Origin: Bathymodiolus brooksi
Taxonomy: Eukaryota; Mollusca; Bivalvia; Mytilida; Modiolidae
Assembly (NCBI GenBank): GCA_963680875.1
Contig: OY804575.1
Location: 27,199,034 to 27,263,033 of the forward strand
Reading direction: 5' to 3'
Length of the DNA: 64,000 bases
The first letter of the stretch is position 1. Each line of letters opens with the position of its first letter. The notes below the pieces were generated by a model, which made no database searches, was not told where the DNA came from, and saw nothing but the letters and a program-made list of their open reading frames with translations. Made by a program: the position numbers and the translations under genes. Below, in pieces: positions 12,201-23,383 of this stretch.

Positions 12201-14561
12201 CACTCCCGAGATATTTCTCTTTTCGACTGCCACATTTAAATATAAATACCGGGGCCCCCTCAGACGAATTGGACAAGAATATTCAGCAAAAGTCGCATTT
12301 TTTATTTTTCAGTCACTGAAACGGATACAACCACTTCCGGTTTGCGCTGGATTTTTCATATGCATTCGGAATTCTCTAGTCCGGCCATGTGTAACAATGC
12401 CATCATGATCATCTCCTCTCAAATGTAAAGTAAACCTTTAAAATACAGATAATAGTTCCAATGCAGATTATAAAAATATGTCAAACTCCAAATTACTGAC
12501 ATTTGATTTTTAAAACATAGTTTCTAAATCAATTTAGAACGGACCGGAAGTGACTATCCGTTTCAGTGACTTTCACATCCTAAATATAGCAATTTTGGGG
12601 GCATTCTTGACGCCAGATGGTAATACTAGTTTCGGAAGCTTCTAATAGATAAACACATATATTTCTGGTTGAAAGGGAATGTTTTGGCTTTAATATACTT
12701 GAGTGTTATTGTTGAATAATTATGAAATATCTAGCATATATGAATATCGTGTTTGGAGATAATCACGTGCAAAACAGTTGAAATTGGAAAAAGGGGGGAA
12801 TACCATCCTTGTATTAAAAATCCGATAAAAAAAATCCCGACGATTAATTTCCACCAAAAAATGTCACAGTAAAGAATAGACATACAGACATCATTGCCAC
12901 AGGCACTTGTTTCATTCAAAAAATATATGCCCCCTCCTCTTCCTTACTTCAAGGTAAACATCTGCCCTTTACCCCTTCGCATCAATATTTTTCGCTTATT
13001 TGTGATCCTTTCGCTGACCCAATTATATCGTTACACTCCCGAGATATTTCTCTTTTCGACTGCCACATTTAAATATAAATACCGGGCCCCCCTCAGACGA
13101 ATTGGACAAGAATATTCAGCAAAAGTCGCATTTTTTATTTTTCAGTCACTGAAACGGATACAACCACTTCCGGTTTGCGCTGGATTTTTCATATGCATTC
13201 GGAATTCTCTAGTCCGGCCATGTGTAACAATGCCATCATGATCATCTCCTCTCAAATGTAAAGTAAACCTTTAAAATACAGATAATAGTTCCAATGCAGA
13301 TTATAAAAATATGTCCAACTCCAAATTACTGACATTTGATTTTTAAAACATAGTTTCTAAATCAATTTAGAACGGACCGGAAGTGACTATCCGTTTCAGT
13401 GACTTTCACATCCTAAATATAGCAATTTTGGGGGCATTCTTGACGCCAGATGGTAATACTAGTTTCGGAAGCTTCTAATAGATAAACACATATATTTCTG
13501 GTTGAAAGGGAATGTTTTGGCTTTAATATACTTGAGTGTTATTGTTGAATAATTATGAAATATCTAGCATATATGAATATCGTGTTTGGAGATAATCACG
13601 TGCAAAACAGTTGAAATTGGAAAAAGGGGGGAATACCATCCTTGTATTAAAAATCCGATAAAAAATCCCGACGATTAATTTCCACCAAAAAATGTCACAG
13701 TAAAGAATAGACATACAGACATCATTGCCACAGGCACTTGTTTCATTCAAAAAATATATGCCCCCTCCTCTTCCTTACTTCAAGGTAAACATCTGCCCTT
13801 TACCCCTTCGCATCAATATTTTTCGCTTATTTGTGATCCTTTCGCTGACCCAATTATATCGTTACACTCCCGAGATATTTCTCTTTTCGACTGCCACATT
13901 TAAATATAAATACCGGGGCCCCCTCAGACGAATTGGACAAGAATATTCAGCAAAAGTCGCATTTTTTATTTTTCAGTCACTGAAACGGATACAACCACTT
14001 CCGGTTTGCGCTGGATTTTTCATATGCATTCGGAATTCTCTAGTCCGGCCATGTGTAACAATGCCATCATGATCATCTCCTCTCAAATGTAAAGTAAACC
14101 TTTAAAATACAGATAATAGTTCCAATGCAGATTATAAAAATATGTCAAACTCCAAATTACTGACATTTGATTTTTAAAACATAGTTTCTAAATCAATTTA
14201 GAACGGACCGGAAGTGACTATCCGTTTCAGTGACTTTCACATCCTAAATATAGCAATTTTGGGGGCATTCTTGACGCCAGATGGTAATACTAGTTTCGGA
14301 AGCTTCTAATAGATAAACACATATATTTCTGGTTGAAAGGGAATGTTTTGGCTTTAATATACTTGAGTGTTATTGTTGAATAATTATGAAATATCTAGCA
14401 TATATGAATATCGTGTTTGGAGATAATCACGTGCAAAACAGTTGAAATTGGAAAAAGGGGGGAATACCATCCTTGTATTAAAAATCCGATAAAAAAAATC
14501 CTGACGATTAATTTCCACCAAAAAATGTCACAGTAAAGAATACACATACAGACATCATTGC
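9246..14561. repeat. Tandem 831/833-bp repeat, six full units and one partial, alternating A/B
   Basis: Units begin with CACATCCTAAATATAGCAAT at 9246, 10079, 10910, 11743, 12574, 13407 and 14238. Steps are 833, 831, 833, 831, 833 and 831. Three differences stay linked: A8 versus A6 in GAT-A(n)-TCCCGAC, CCGGGCCCCCC versus CCGGGGCCCCC, and TGTCC versus TGTCA before AACTCC. The order is A-B-A-B-A-B-A', a 1,664-bp dimer repeated three times with near identity. The first unit carries private changes (CAGCAAAG, AGTATCGG). The last stops at about 14561. Recurrent 115-aa plus and 62/65-aa minus ORFs are copied with the unit and show no known domain. Confidence 0.95.
9816..10076. mobile_element. Inverted-repeat segment inside each 831/833-bp unit (possible captured MITE)
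   Basis: Arms AGTCACTGAAACGGAT...CACTTCCGG (9816-9845) and CCGGAAGTGACTATCCGTTTCAGTGACT (9 bases from 10049 onward, to 10076) are inverted complements with a few changes, including a 16-bp perfect outer part, and enclose about 200 bp. The right arm abuts the next unit boundary. The same pair recurs in all six full units. A MITE that became part of a satellite unit is the simplest reading; no clear target duplication is visible. Confidence 0.5.
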
Positions 14562-15236
14562 ACCAAATTTTACAAACTTTTACCGTCGGATTTTTTAAAA
14601 TATTTAAAATTATATTTTTCATTAATGGCACCCAGAAAAAATGAAATTGTTGAGGAAAGTTATTACACACTCATCTTTATTTGTGAGATAAAAAAAACTA
14701 GTTGCCAATATCAAAAAGCTTTTGAATTCTTTAGCTTGACATAGTGGATGCCCAAATTACCAACTTACTGCATTTGTCTTTTTTATTCTCAGGTCAGTTG
14801 GGGAAGGGGGGTTGAGGGTGACTCTACTTGATTAATTACGAAAATTATGTATATTTATCAAACATATCAATAAGGTCTTTTGTACTCCTGGCTTACCCGC
14901 TGTTGTTCCATAACCTATGTATATTTTGTAAATAGTCTTGTTATGTTATTATTATGTTGTTATTTTTCTCTGTACCATTGTATTTGGCTGTATGAGAATA
15001 AAGATATAATTAATTCATTACAAAAAACCAGACAGCAACTCAGCTGTATTGCTACATTTCTTCAAATTCTGTCCTCCAGTTGTATCCATTTGATTCTGAT
15101 TATTCTTTAGTTGTCTTGGGTAAAGATTTTTTGAGTGGGGTCAGGGGAGAGAAGATAAGATATTATCAGGTTTTTTTTTTCAAACATAGCTTTCCATTTT
15201 TTACTACCGGTACCATAAAATTAATTTACACCTTGG
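14562..15236. other. Intergenic sequence after the 831/833-bp array
   Basis: AT-rich unique DNA. A 76-aa plus ORF at 14880-15110 is Cys/Tyr/Leu-rich and not recognisable as a gene. No RNA gene or transposon terminus is seen. Confidence 0.4.
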
Positions 15237-16030
15237 CATGGCCGTAGCGCAATGGAGGCAACTGAGGCAAATGCCTCACTTTTGAAACGGCAAGTATAAC
15301 CTTTGAAAACAAATAAAATATTCTTTTTTTTCACAAAATTTGTCTAATTTCACCCATAAATCCATTGCTATAATATCACGGATTATAAATTCATTGGACG
15401 TAATATTCGATTAACAGTTGTTAGACAGTGACAGTGTTATTCGGCAGCTGTATGTCATAAATTCAGATGAAAAACGATGAGAATATCCGAAGTTGCTCCC
15501 GCGAAAAAACATTGCCCAGACAGAGAGAGGGTGCTAAAAAAATGACAGTTCTGGTCACAGACGGGTAGGGAAGTTTTGGGTGGGCAATGAATATATAAAT
15601 TCATCTATTATACACTGTATATATATGTTAACTTTTTTTTTATCGCAAACTCGCTAGTAATCTCGTAATGCTAATTGCTCGTCATTTATTGTTCTATGGT
15701 CTATATAATACAGAAAATGTTATGAATGAAATAACACATTTACGAGATTCCCAGAAAAAATATGTCTAGAAAATCCAACTAACTGGCAATATCTAGAATA
15801 ACGCTCAAACAGGTCTGAGGAGGTACAATATGCAGTAAACAGTTATATTTCTGACCTTTAAAAGGCATTTTCAATTTAGAATTTAGTCTAAAAATTACAA
15901 AAAGGCGTCAGCTTCCGGGGGCTTCGGACCCCTTTACCTAATGGGGGCTCTGCCCCCAAACCCCCGCTGGGGGGAATATCCACCAGACCCCTCTTTGCCT
16001 CACTTTATTCAGACCCGGCCTATGGCCGTG
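15237..16030. mobile_element. Non-autonomous TIR element, 794 bp, 5-bp TSD CTTGG
   Basis: The ends CATGGCCGTAGCGC (15237) and the inverse CACGGCCATAGGC (to 16030) match over about 12 bp and are flanked by CTTGG at 15232-15236 and 16031-16035. Both ends carry 'gcctcact' text in inverted order. The right part has GGGGGCTTCGGACCCC and GGGGGCTCTGCCCCC strings common near ends of invertebrate hAT-like elements. No transposase ORF is visible. Superfamily assignment is inference, and the 5-bp duplication is atypical for hAT. Confidence 0.55.
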
Positions 16031-16039
16031 CTTGGTATA

Positions 16040-16186
16040 TCAATCTTTGAACAGTTCTTTTTTCTGTTTCCTGAAATATGAATCTTTCTCAAACTGTGAG
16101 CAATCATATTCACGGTGTATATCCATTACGGAACCTTCGGGATGAACATCGACGTTACGCGATTCGTGGGGAACAAGTAACGGATC
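16040..16186 (-). pseudogene. Exon-like segment with 3' splice acceptor and stop (copy 1 of an inverted pair)
   Basis: On the minus strand an AG acceptor (...CTACCAAG) is followed by a 49-codon open frame. It starts DPLLVPHESRNVDVHPEGSV, continues MDIHREY, and ends in a basic tail KKELFKD before TGA at 16042-16040. The first 76 nt match 19877-19952 on the plus strand with only two changes. The match begins exactly at the acceptor in both places, which argues for a true exon rather than a transposon end. No protein family is recognised. The rest of the gene is not seen, so it is listed as an orphan exon or duplicated fragment. Confidence 0.45.
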
Positions 16187-16710
16187 CTTGGTAGATTTTT
16201 GAGGCAAGTTGAAAAACCGGTCTCTTTATTTTTACGATTTAATACGATCAAAGATGTCTAGGAACTGTATATTAAGTGTCACGGAACTCAGCTATTATTA
16301 CATTTGCCATTTCTACAAGATTTATCGCATCTGTTCATACGCAGAAGCGGCATTTATAAAAACGATTGCAGTTTTGACCGCATCAACATATTGAAAAGAC
16401 ATTTTCATCACATAGTTTGTCTTATATCATTAATTAAACAGTATTCTGTTATTTGATTATTAGCTAGAGTATATCTTGGATGTTCATTTCAATGCCATGA
16501 CAAATATGAAAACCAATTAATGTATAATAAAATCAATAATGATGAAAAAATTTCATCTCGGCAAAGCAACGGATCTTTATGATTGTGGAACTGCAACCTT
16601 CGGGATTGCCAAAGAAAAAATTCAAAGCGTTCTTACACTGGTAATTAGGGACCCCGGGGTGGGGTGGGGTGGTGAGGGATAACAACCATACTTTTTGCGG
16701 GGATGTACCA

Positions 16711-16800
16711 CTGAATGATTGATTGATTGAATGGGGTTTAACGCCACTTTTAGCAGTATTTCAGCTATATCGTGGCGGTCTGAAGGATTGAAAACTGGCC
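16711..16800 (+). repeat. Mollusc dispersed repeat core (SINE-like), copy 1
   Basis: TGATTGATTGAATGGGGTTTAACGCCACTTTTAGCAGTATTTCAGCTATATCGTGGCGGT matches a short interspersed family that I recall as widespread in molluscs. Related copies in this window are near 27330, 29094, 33325 and 35040. Confidence 0.6.
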
Positions 16801-17042
16801 CAAATTAATATATCCTAAACAATAACAGGTATATTATACACTATATTTGGCTATTTTTTTTACTAGAAAAGGAGACAAATTGTCCCCAAAAATCTGTAAA
16901 TAAAAAAGATGAAAATATAAACTTTTAGAATAATTTAAATAAACAATCTTTCTAAAACGTATGAATTTAAAATATTATATGATACTCATGCAATAAAGCA
17001 ATTTTCTTAAAATCTAAATTCAAAAGTTTTTAATAATATTTA

Positions 17043-18224
17043 CAGTAGAGTTCGTTTATAACGAAGTGCAGGGGACTCTCGATCTTAGTTCGTTATAGGC
17101 ATTGTTCGTTATAAGAGAAACAATGTAGAATTACCCCCCCCCCCCCCCCCCCCCCCCCCTTTTTTTTAAATCGTACAGTAGAACTTCGCTGGCTCGAAAT
17201 CGAAGGGACTATCAAAACTGTTCTAGCTATCGGTAGTTCGAGCCACCGAGGTCGCGTAATTTTAGAGAGTAAATAATCTGGTTCTGACCCGGGCAGTTTC
17301 ATTATGCTATGATAACTGATGCACAGTAAAGTGGGCCTTTATCGTTAAAAAATATTTAATCCTTTAGACAGTTCTCAAAGACTACGGCTTCTGAATACCT
17401 CTTTGGTATCTTCAAATGTTCCTTAGAAACATTTTTTCAACTTTGTTCACAATCTATTTTATAAACAGGAAATATGAGGTCGGGTAATTAATATCGGATC
17501 GATATCGGTATAATGATGATAATTCGGATATATATTTTTAATGGCCAATTTTAAGATTGTAGCCATTTTCCTTTTTTTTATTTGAATTTGAAGAATAATT
17601 GTTTCTTTTTTGTATTATATACACATAAAAACTCAGGTTAATCGAAATTTCAGAACGAGCAGTTTGTTGTTTAATTAAAGAGTCTATCATCAAAGAAAAA
17701 ATAAACAATAGCAAATGAATTAATCTCACACATGACTTTGTTTTTAATTTCTTTAGCTTGTGCATCCATTCATTAAAATTTAGATTACGTTTTATTAATT
17801 TTTAATGCAATAAATTAGCGCGTGTGTTATTAATTGACAACTTGTTAATCACATCATTAATACCCATTTTATTGTTTGAATAATTTAAAGAAAAGTCTTG
17901 ATTGACATCATTAACAACATCAAAGGTGGGATTATTGATTTTTCAATTATCAATAACGGAAGTGTCAAGTGCACTTGACCATTCTAATATGTGATCGCCG
18001 TGCGTAACGGAAGACAGGTTTGTTCAGCAATTTTCTTTGTTATATCATGTCAATTTTGAGTAATAAAAACGTTGTTTGGGTTTAAAATTCTCTTCGTTAT
18101 AAGCCTGATTTCGCTACAGAAAATTCGTAATAGGCCTTCACAAATACAATGTTTAAATAGCGATGGGAGCGGGGATTTATCTTTACTTCGCTATAAGCCT
18201 GAGTTCGTTAAACGAACTCTACTG
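17043..18224. mobile_element. pogo/Tigger-like non-autonomous DNA transposon with TA duplication
   Basis: The left end CAGTAGAGTTCGTTTATAAC and the right end (inverse CAGTAGAGTTCGTTTAACGA) are bordered by TA at 17041-17042 and 18225-18226. Internal 'TTCGTTATAAG' and 'TTCGCTATAAGCCTGA' blocks extend the inverted similarity. Such termini are typical of Tc1/mariner-pogo elements. A second terminus of the same style, CAGTAGAACTTCGCTGGCTC, begins at 17176 after another TA, suggesting a nested or alternative end. No transposase frame is present in the 1.18 kb. Confidence 0.75.
17134..17159. repeat. 26-base C homopolymer
   Basis: An uninterrupted C run followed by T8 lies inside the pogo-like element. 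Its length is unreliable in any assembly. On the minus strand it creates a spurious poly-Gly ORF. Confidence 0.9.
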
Positions 18225-18356
18225 TATTTATAAATTTAGAATTATCATAATTTCTATGATTTCGAAATCGAACATTGTTATCCAAAATCTAAGACAATTG
18301 TATTTTTAGCAATTTGTAATGTGATTGTGTATACCGATTGTTTTTGGTTATTTTGA

Positions 18357-18625
18357 TAAAGCATGATAAAAAAAAATATCTGTGCCTATATCTTTAATTT
18401 ATTTTCATGAAGTATAATAATAAAAAATATCTGTGCTTGTAATATCCAAATTTATTTTCATGATGTATGATATAAAAATATATATGTTTATAATATCCTA
18501 TTTTATTTTCACAATGATTGATGTTAAAATTTATGTGCTTATAATAATATCCTAATTATTTTTATAAAGTTTGATATTAAATATATGTGCTGATATACTG
18601 ATTTTTTTATTGTTATTTCCATAAA
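18357..18625. repeat. Degenerate tandem repeat, about 55-60 bp, ~5 copies
   Basis: The phrase 'ATTTATTTTCATGAnGTATGATATAAAAATATCTGTGCTTATAATATCC' recurs with indels from 18357 to about 18625. It is very AT-rich. Confidence 0.7.
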
Positions 18626-18720
18626 ATATGATTTTAAATACTTACTTTCTACTTACTATTCATTAAAAATTAATTGTGGACTTGGAGTACATTGACATCT
18701 CCCCCGATTTTACACTAATT

Positions 18721-18740
18721 AAACATGACTAGTCATGTTT
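18721..18740. repeat. Perfect 20-bp palindrome
   Basis: AAACATGACTAGTCATGTTT is its own reverse complement. Confidence 0.9.
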
Positions 18741-18757
18741 ATATAACAATTAACCTA

Positions 18758-18825
18758 TTCAACCTATGCCAACAATCTTTCTTACCTTTTTATATATATT
18801 TTTTAAAATGTTGGCATAGGTTGAA
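18758..18825. repeat. 17-bp perfect inverted repeat with 34-bp loop
   Basis: TTCAACCTATGCCAACA (18758-18774) is exactly complementary to 18809-18825. The loop is T/A-rich. It could form a hairpin or be the termini of a tiny element; no duplication is seen. Confidence 0.8.
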
Positions 18826-19876
18826 TGAACCGTACACCATACACTTCAGGTAAAATTTGATCTGCTCGTTTAATTTTCTTATTTTTTTGGCAGTGTGTTT
18901 GAATATATCCACTGTAATAAATATCAAAATAACAAATTCCAACCAACAGACTCAGGTTAAATATATAGCAAATTTGACGTCAGAAAACAAAAAAATTGTC
19001 TTTAAATCATAAGAAAATAAAGGCAATCTGACGGAAAATCGTGCTAAAATAAACAAATAATCTTTAAATATTTCTGCTTCTTCTGGTGCAAAAATGATCA
19101 AAATCCGTTTAGAAATGACTTCACAATAAAAATTTTGAAAAATGTGGTTTTATATGAAATATATAGTATAAAATCGAGGGTGGCGAATAATTATGTTCCA
19201 TGACTGTAGTCTGATGTGAAATACATTATGTATATTATGCATAATCTTTTTAATATTGTCATATATATTTCATTTGATGTAAAACCATCCTTCACAAACT
19301 TGTCATACTGTTACATAATCAGTGTATATAATACATTGTATATGGGCCCTAACCATTTATTATAAATGAGTTTGTGCTGATAAAGTATTTAGTATTTAGT
19401 ATTATTGTCGTAAAGGGTCCGTTGCCTCCAAGTCGCGAAGGTCACGGTACCACATTTTAACACGTTTTCTATAAATCGTAAAGGTGCCGTTACGAACCTT
19501 TTCCATTAAAAATCTAATTTAATGGGCTTTAATGGATTATTAACTGAAGCTGGGTTAGGAGTTGGTGCATTTAGGTTTCTTCTTTTAATAATTGTCAAAA
19601 TTTGAGTTAAAATGTGGAAAAAAGCAATGCCAAATACATGTACATGTATTCATAAAAGATATGTCCGAAATTTCACTTTACATTGACAGTCATCTCGTTG
19701 GAAAGCGAGCGAAACGAGTTTTCAGCAGACGTATGTGAATGGTTTTTGGTTTTGGATTGAATCATACATCAGAGAGTTCCGTGAGAGCAAAATATACGAT
19801 ATGTGTACCTTCCTTCCTTGCAACTATCCATTATTATGTGGCTTTCCCACTTGCTGACATCCTTTTCATCACAAAG
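18826..19876. other. AT-rich spacer
   Basis: No gene recognised. The last 80 bases before 19877 are pyrimidine-rich (CCTTCCTTCCTTGC, CTTTCCC) and fit a splice acceptor tract for the exon-like segment that follows. Confidence 0.4.
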
Positions 19877-19969
19877 GATCCGTTACTTGTTCCCCAAGAA
19901 TCGCGTAACGTCGATGTTCATCCCGAAGGTTCCGTTATGGATATACACCGTGATATTATAGGAATATAG
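19877..19969 (+). pseudogene. Exon-like segment (copy 2 of an inverted pair)
   Basis: After ...TTTTCATCACAAAG (AG acceptor) the plus strand reads DPLLVPQESRNVDVHPEGSV then MDIHRDIIGI and stops at 19967-19969. It differs from copy 1 (16040-16186, minus) at two bases in 76, one of them His to Gln. Similarity ends at CACCGTGA, where GTGATA could be a donor, giving a 73-bp internal exon. The protein family is unknown. Confidence 0.4.
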
Positions 19970-20909
19970 GTTATTTTGAGGGAATTTATACATGTGAGAA
20001 TTTGACATTTCACCTGCAAACTGAAAAAGATGTAAACTTTGTGAGTGAGATGATGTGTTTACACAATGCATACATTCCTTGAAAATAGCCCTTATTATTT
20101 ATAGATGTATAAAAAATTCAGCTGGTATGATGTTGACCAACGAAATTGAGCATTATATGCAATAGTGGAATTATATTAAAATTAGACAAGCCAAAGCAAA
20201 AAATTAAGATGATTTATTTTCATGTTCTGTAGTAACATGAGTGTTACTATAATAGTCACAGACTGTCTGTCATGAACTGAATAGTCACAGACTGTCATGA
20301 ACTGCTAAAAAAATAATACATTGTACAAAATTCAACAAAATATAACAATGTATTTTTGTTTGTGTATAAAATGACCACAATGTAAACATATCTTGTTTAC
20401 CCTCCTGACATTTTCTGGTCATCTAATAATTATGTGAAGGGTCAAAACGGTGCAAATATGTTCATGGGGCAATGAAAATGTTTTTCATGAAACATACATC
20501 ATACAGTTTCAATATCACTTCTGTCACTACATTTATTCTCCAACTTGACACTTTCTTTTCAATGTATTGATATTTTTCATACCAATATATTGTAGTAATT
20601 GTATTATATTTTTCATACCAATATATTTTAGTATTATGTTTTTCGGTGTGACCATTTTATTTTTTATAAATCATCAGCAGAGGTACGTGATTTCCTGACA
20701 AATAAAGCAATTGTACTATAGTTTCATAATATCTAAGATTCTAGTGTACATATTTGATATTTTTTATTTGACAAACCCTTGAAATTCAATGGAAAAAAAG
20801 GTTGTCACACAAAATGTGTTACAGTCCTGGTATTTTTGACAACATATTTCGATGACAATTTTTTTATGGAAAGAGATATTTCAATGACATTTTGTGAGCA
20901 CAAACATAT
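19970..20909. other. Spacer with two small direct duplications
   Basis: AATAGTCACAGACTGT(CTGT)CATGAACTG is duplicated at about 20250-20303. ATATTTTTCATACCAATATATT is duplicated at about 20568-20632. No gene recognised. Confidence 0.5.
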
Positions 20910-23383
20910 AATAATAACACACTGTTATTAGCAGCAATACAATATAAAAAGACAAGGAGCACAGAGTCATGGAAAGGTAAAAGGAAGAGGGATATAACAC
21001 ACTGTTATTAGCAGCAACAAGATATAAAAAGACAAGGAGCACAGCTATGGAAAGGTAAAAGGAAAAGGGATATAACACACTGTTATTAGCAGCAACAAGA
21101 TATAAAAAGACAAGGAGCACAGAGTCATGGAAAGGTAAAAGGAAAAGGGATATAACACACTGTTATTAGCAGCAACAAGATATAAAAAGACAAGGAGCAC
21201 AGAGTCATGGAAAGGTAAAAGGAAAAGGGATATAACACACTGTTATTAGCAGCAACAAGATATAAAAAGACAAGGAGCACAGAGTCATGGAAAGGTAAAA
21301 GGAAAAGGGATATAACACACTGTTATTAGCAGCAACAAGATATAAAAAGACAAGGAGCACAGCTATGGAAAGGTAAAAGGGATATAACACACTGTTATTA
21401 GCAGCAACAAGATATAAAAAGACAAGGAGCACAGAGTCATGGAAAGGTAAAAGGAAAAGGGATATAACACACTGTTATTAGCAGCAACAAGATATAAAAA
21501 GACAAGGAGCACAGAGTCATGGAAAGGTAAAAGGAAAAGGGATATAACACACTGTTATTAGCAGCAACAAGATATAAAAAGACAAGGAGCACAGAGTCAT
21601 GGAAAGGTAAAAGGAAAAGGGATATAACACACTGTTATTAGCAGCAACAAGATATAAAAAGACAAGGAGCACAGAGTCATGGAAAGGTAAAAGGAAAAGG
21701 GATATAACACACTGTTATTAGCAGCAACAAGATATAAAAAGACAAGGAGCACAGCTATGGAAAGGTAAAAGGGATATAACACACTGTTATTAGCAGCAAC
21801 AAGATATAAAAAGACAAGGAGCACAGCTATGGAAAGGTAAAAGGAAAAGGGATATAACACACTGTTATTAGCAGCAACAAGATATAAAAAGACAAGGAGC
21901 ACAGCTATGGAAAGGTAAAAGGAAAAGGGATATAACACACTGTTATTAGCAGCAACAAGATATAAAAAGACAAGGAGCACAGAGTCATGGAAAGGTAAAA
22001 GGAAAAGGGATATAACACACTGTTATTAGCAGCAACAAGATATAAAAAGACAAGGAGCACAGCTATGGAAAGGTAAAAGGGATATAACACACTGTTATTA
22101 GCAGCAACAAGATATAAAAAGACAAGGAGCACAGAGTCATGGAAAGGTAAAAGGAAAAGGGATATAACACACTGTTATTAGCAGCAACAAGATATAAAAA
22201 GACAAGGAGCACAGCTATGGAAAGGTAAAAGGAAAAGGGATATAACACACTGTTATTAGCAGCAACAAGATATAAAAAGACAAGGAGCACAGAGTCATGG
22301 AAAGGTAAAAGGAAAAGGGATATAACACACTGTTATTAGCAGCAACAAGATATAAAAAGACAAGGAGCACAGAGTCATGGAAAGGTAAAAGGAAAAGGGA
22401 TATAACACACTGTTATTAGCAGCAACAAGATATAAAAAGACAAGGAGCACAGCTATGGAAAGGTAAAAGGGATATAACACACTGTTATTAGCAGCAACAA
22501 GATATAAAAAGACAAGGAGCACAGAGTCATGGAAAGGTAAAAGGAAAAGGGATATAACACACTGTTATTAGCAGCAACAAGATATAAAAAGACAAGGAGC
22601 ACAGCTATGGAAAGGTAAAAGGGATATAACACACTGTTATTAGCAGCAACAAGATATAAAAAGACAAGGAGCACAGCTATGGAAAGGTAAAAGGGATATA
22701 ACACACTGTTATTAGCAGCAACAAGATATAAAAAGACAAGGAGCACAGCTATGGAAAGGTAAAAGGAAAAGGGATATAACACACTGTTATTAGCAGCAAC
22801 AAGATATAAAAAGACAAGGAGCACAGAGTCATGGAAAGGTAAAAGGAAAAGGGATATAACACACTGTTATTAGCAGCAACAAGATATAAAAAGACAAGGA
22901 GCACAGCTATGGAAAGGTAAAAGGGATATAACACACTGTTATTAGCAGCAACAAGATATAAAAAGACAAGGAGCACAGCTATGGAAAGGTAAAAGGAAAA
23001 GGGATATAACACACTGTTATTAGCAGCAACAAGATATAAAAAGACAAGGAGCACAGAGTCATGGAAAGGTAAAAGGAAAAGGGATATAACACACTGTTAT
23101 TAGCAGCAACAAGATATAAAAAGACAAGGAGCACAGCTATGGAAAGGTAAAAGGGATATAACACACTGTTATTAGCAGCAACAAGATATAAAAAGACAAG
23201 GAGCACAGCTATGGAAAGGTAAAAGGAAAAGGGATATAACACACTGTTATTAGCAGCAACAAGATATAAAAAGACAAGGAGCACAGCTATGGAAAGGTAA
23301 AAGGAAAAGGGATATAACACACTGTTATTAGCAGCAACAAGATATAAAAAGACAAGGAGCACAGCTATGGAAAGGTAAAAGGA
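20910..23383. repeat. Minisatellite of three unit types (80/78/72 bp), 32 copies
   Basis: Units share ACACACTGTTATTAGCAGCA and AAAAAGACAAGGAGCACAG. Type L (80 bp) has GAGTCATGG plus a GGAAAA insert. Type M (78 bp) has CTATGG plus the insert. Type S (72 bp) has CTATGG without it. The order I read is L M LLL S LLLL S MM L S L M LL S L SS M L S M L S MM, plus a final partial unit. The insert-less form never occurs with GAGTCATGG, so the two markers are linked. The sum (15x80+8x78+8x72+~72) fits the array length. Minus-strand ORFs of 75-127 aa are translations of the units. Confidence 0.95.

Noticed and set aside
9425..14072. Repeated 115-aa plus ORFs and 62/65-aa minus ORFs
   Set aside because: Copied with the 831/833-bp unit; frames alternate with A-run length and no domain is recognisable.
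16560..16615. Third copy of the exon-like segment ('ACCTTCGGGAT', 'GGATC')
   Set aside because: Only two short strings in the wrong order; likely chance.
20881..23362. Hydrophobic 75-127-aa minus ORFs resembling membrane proteins
   Set aside because: Translations of the 72-80-bp minisatellite.
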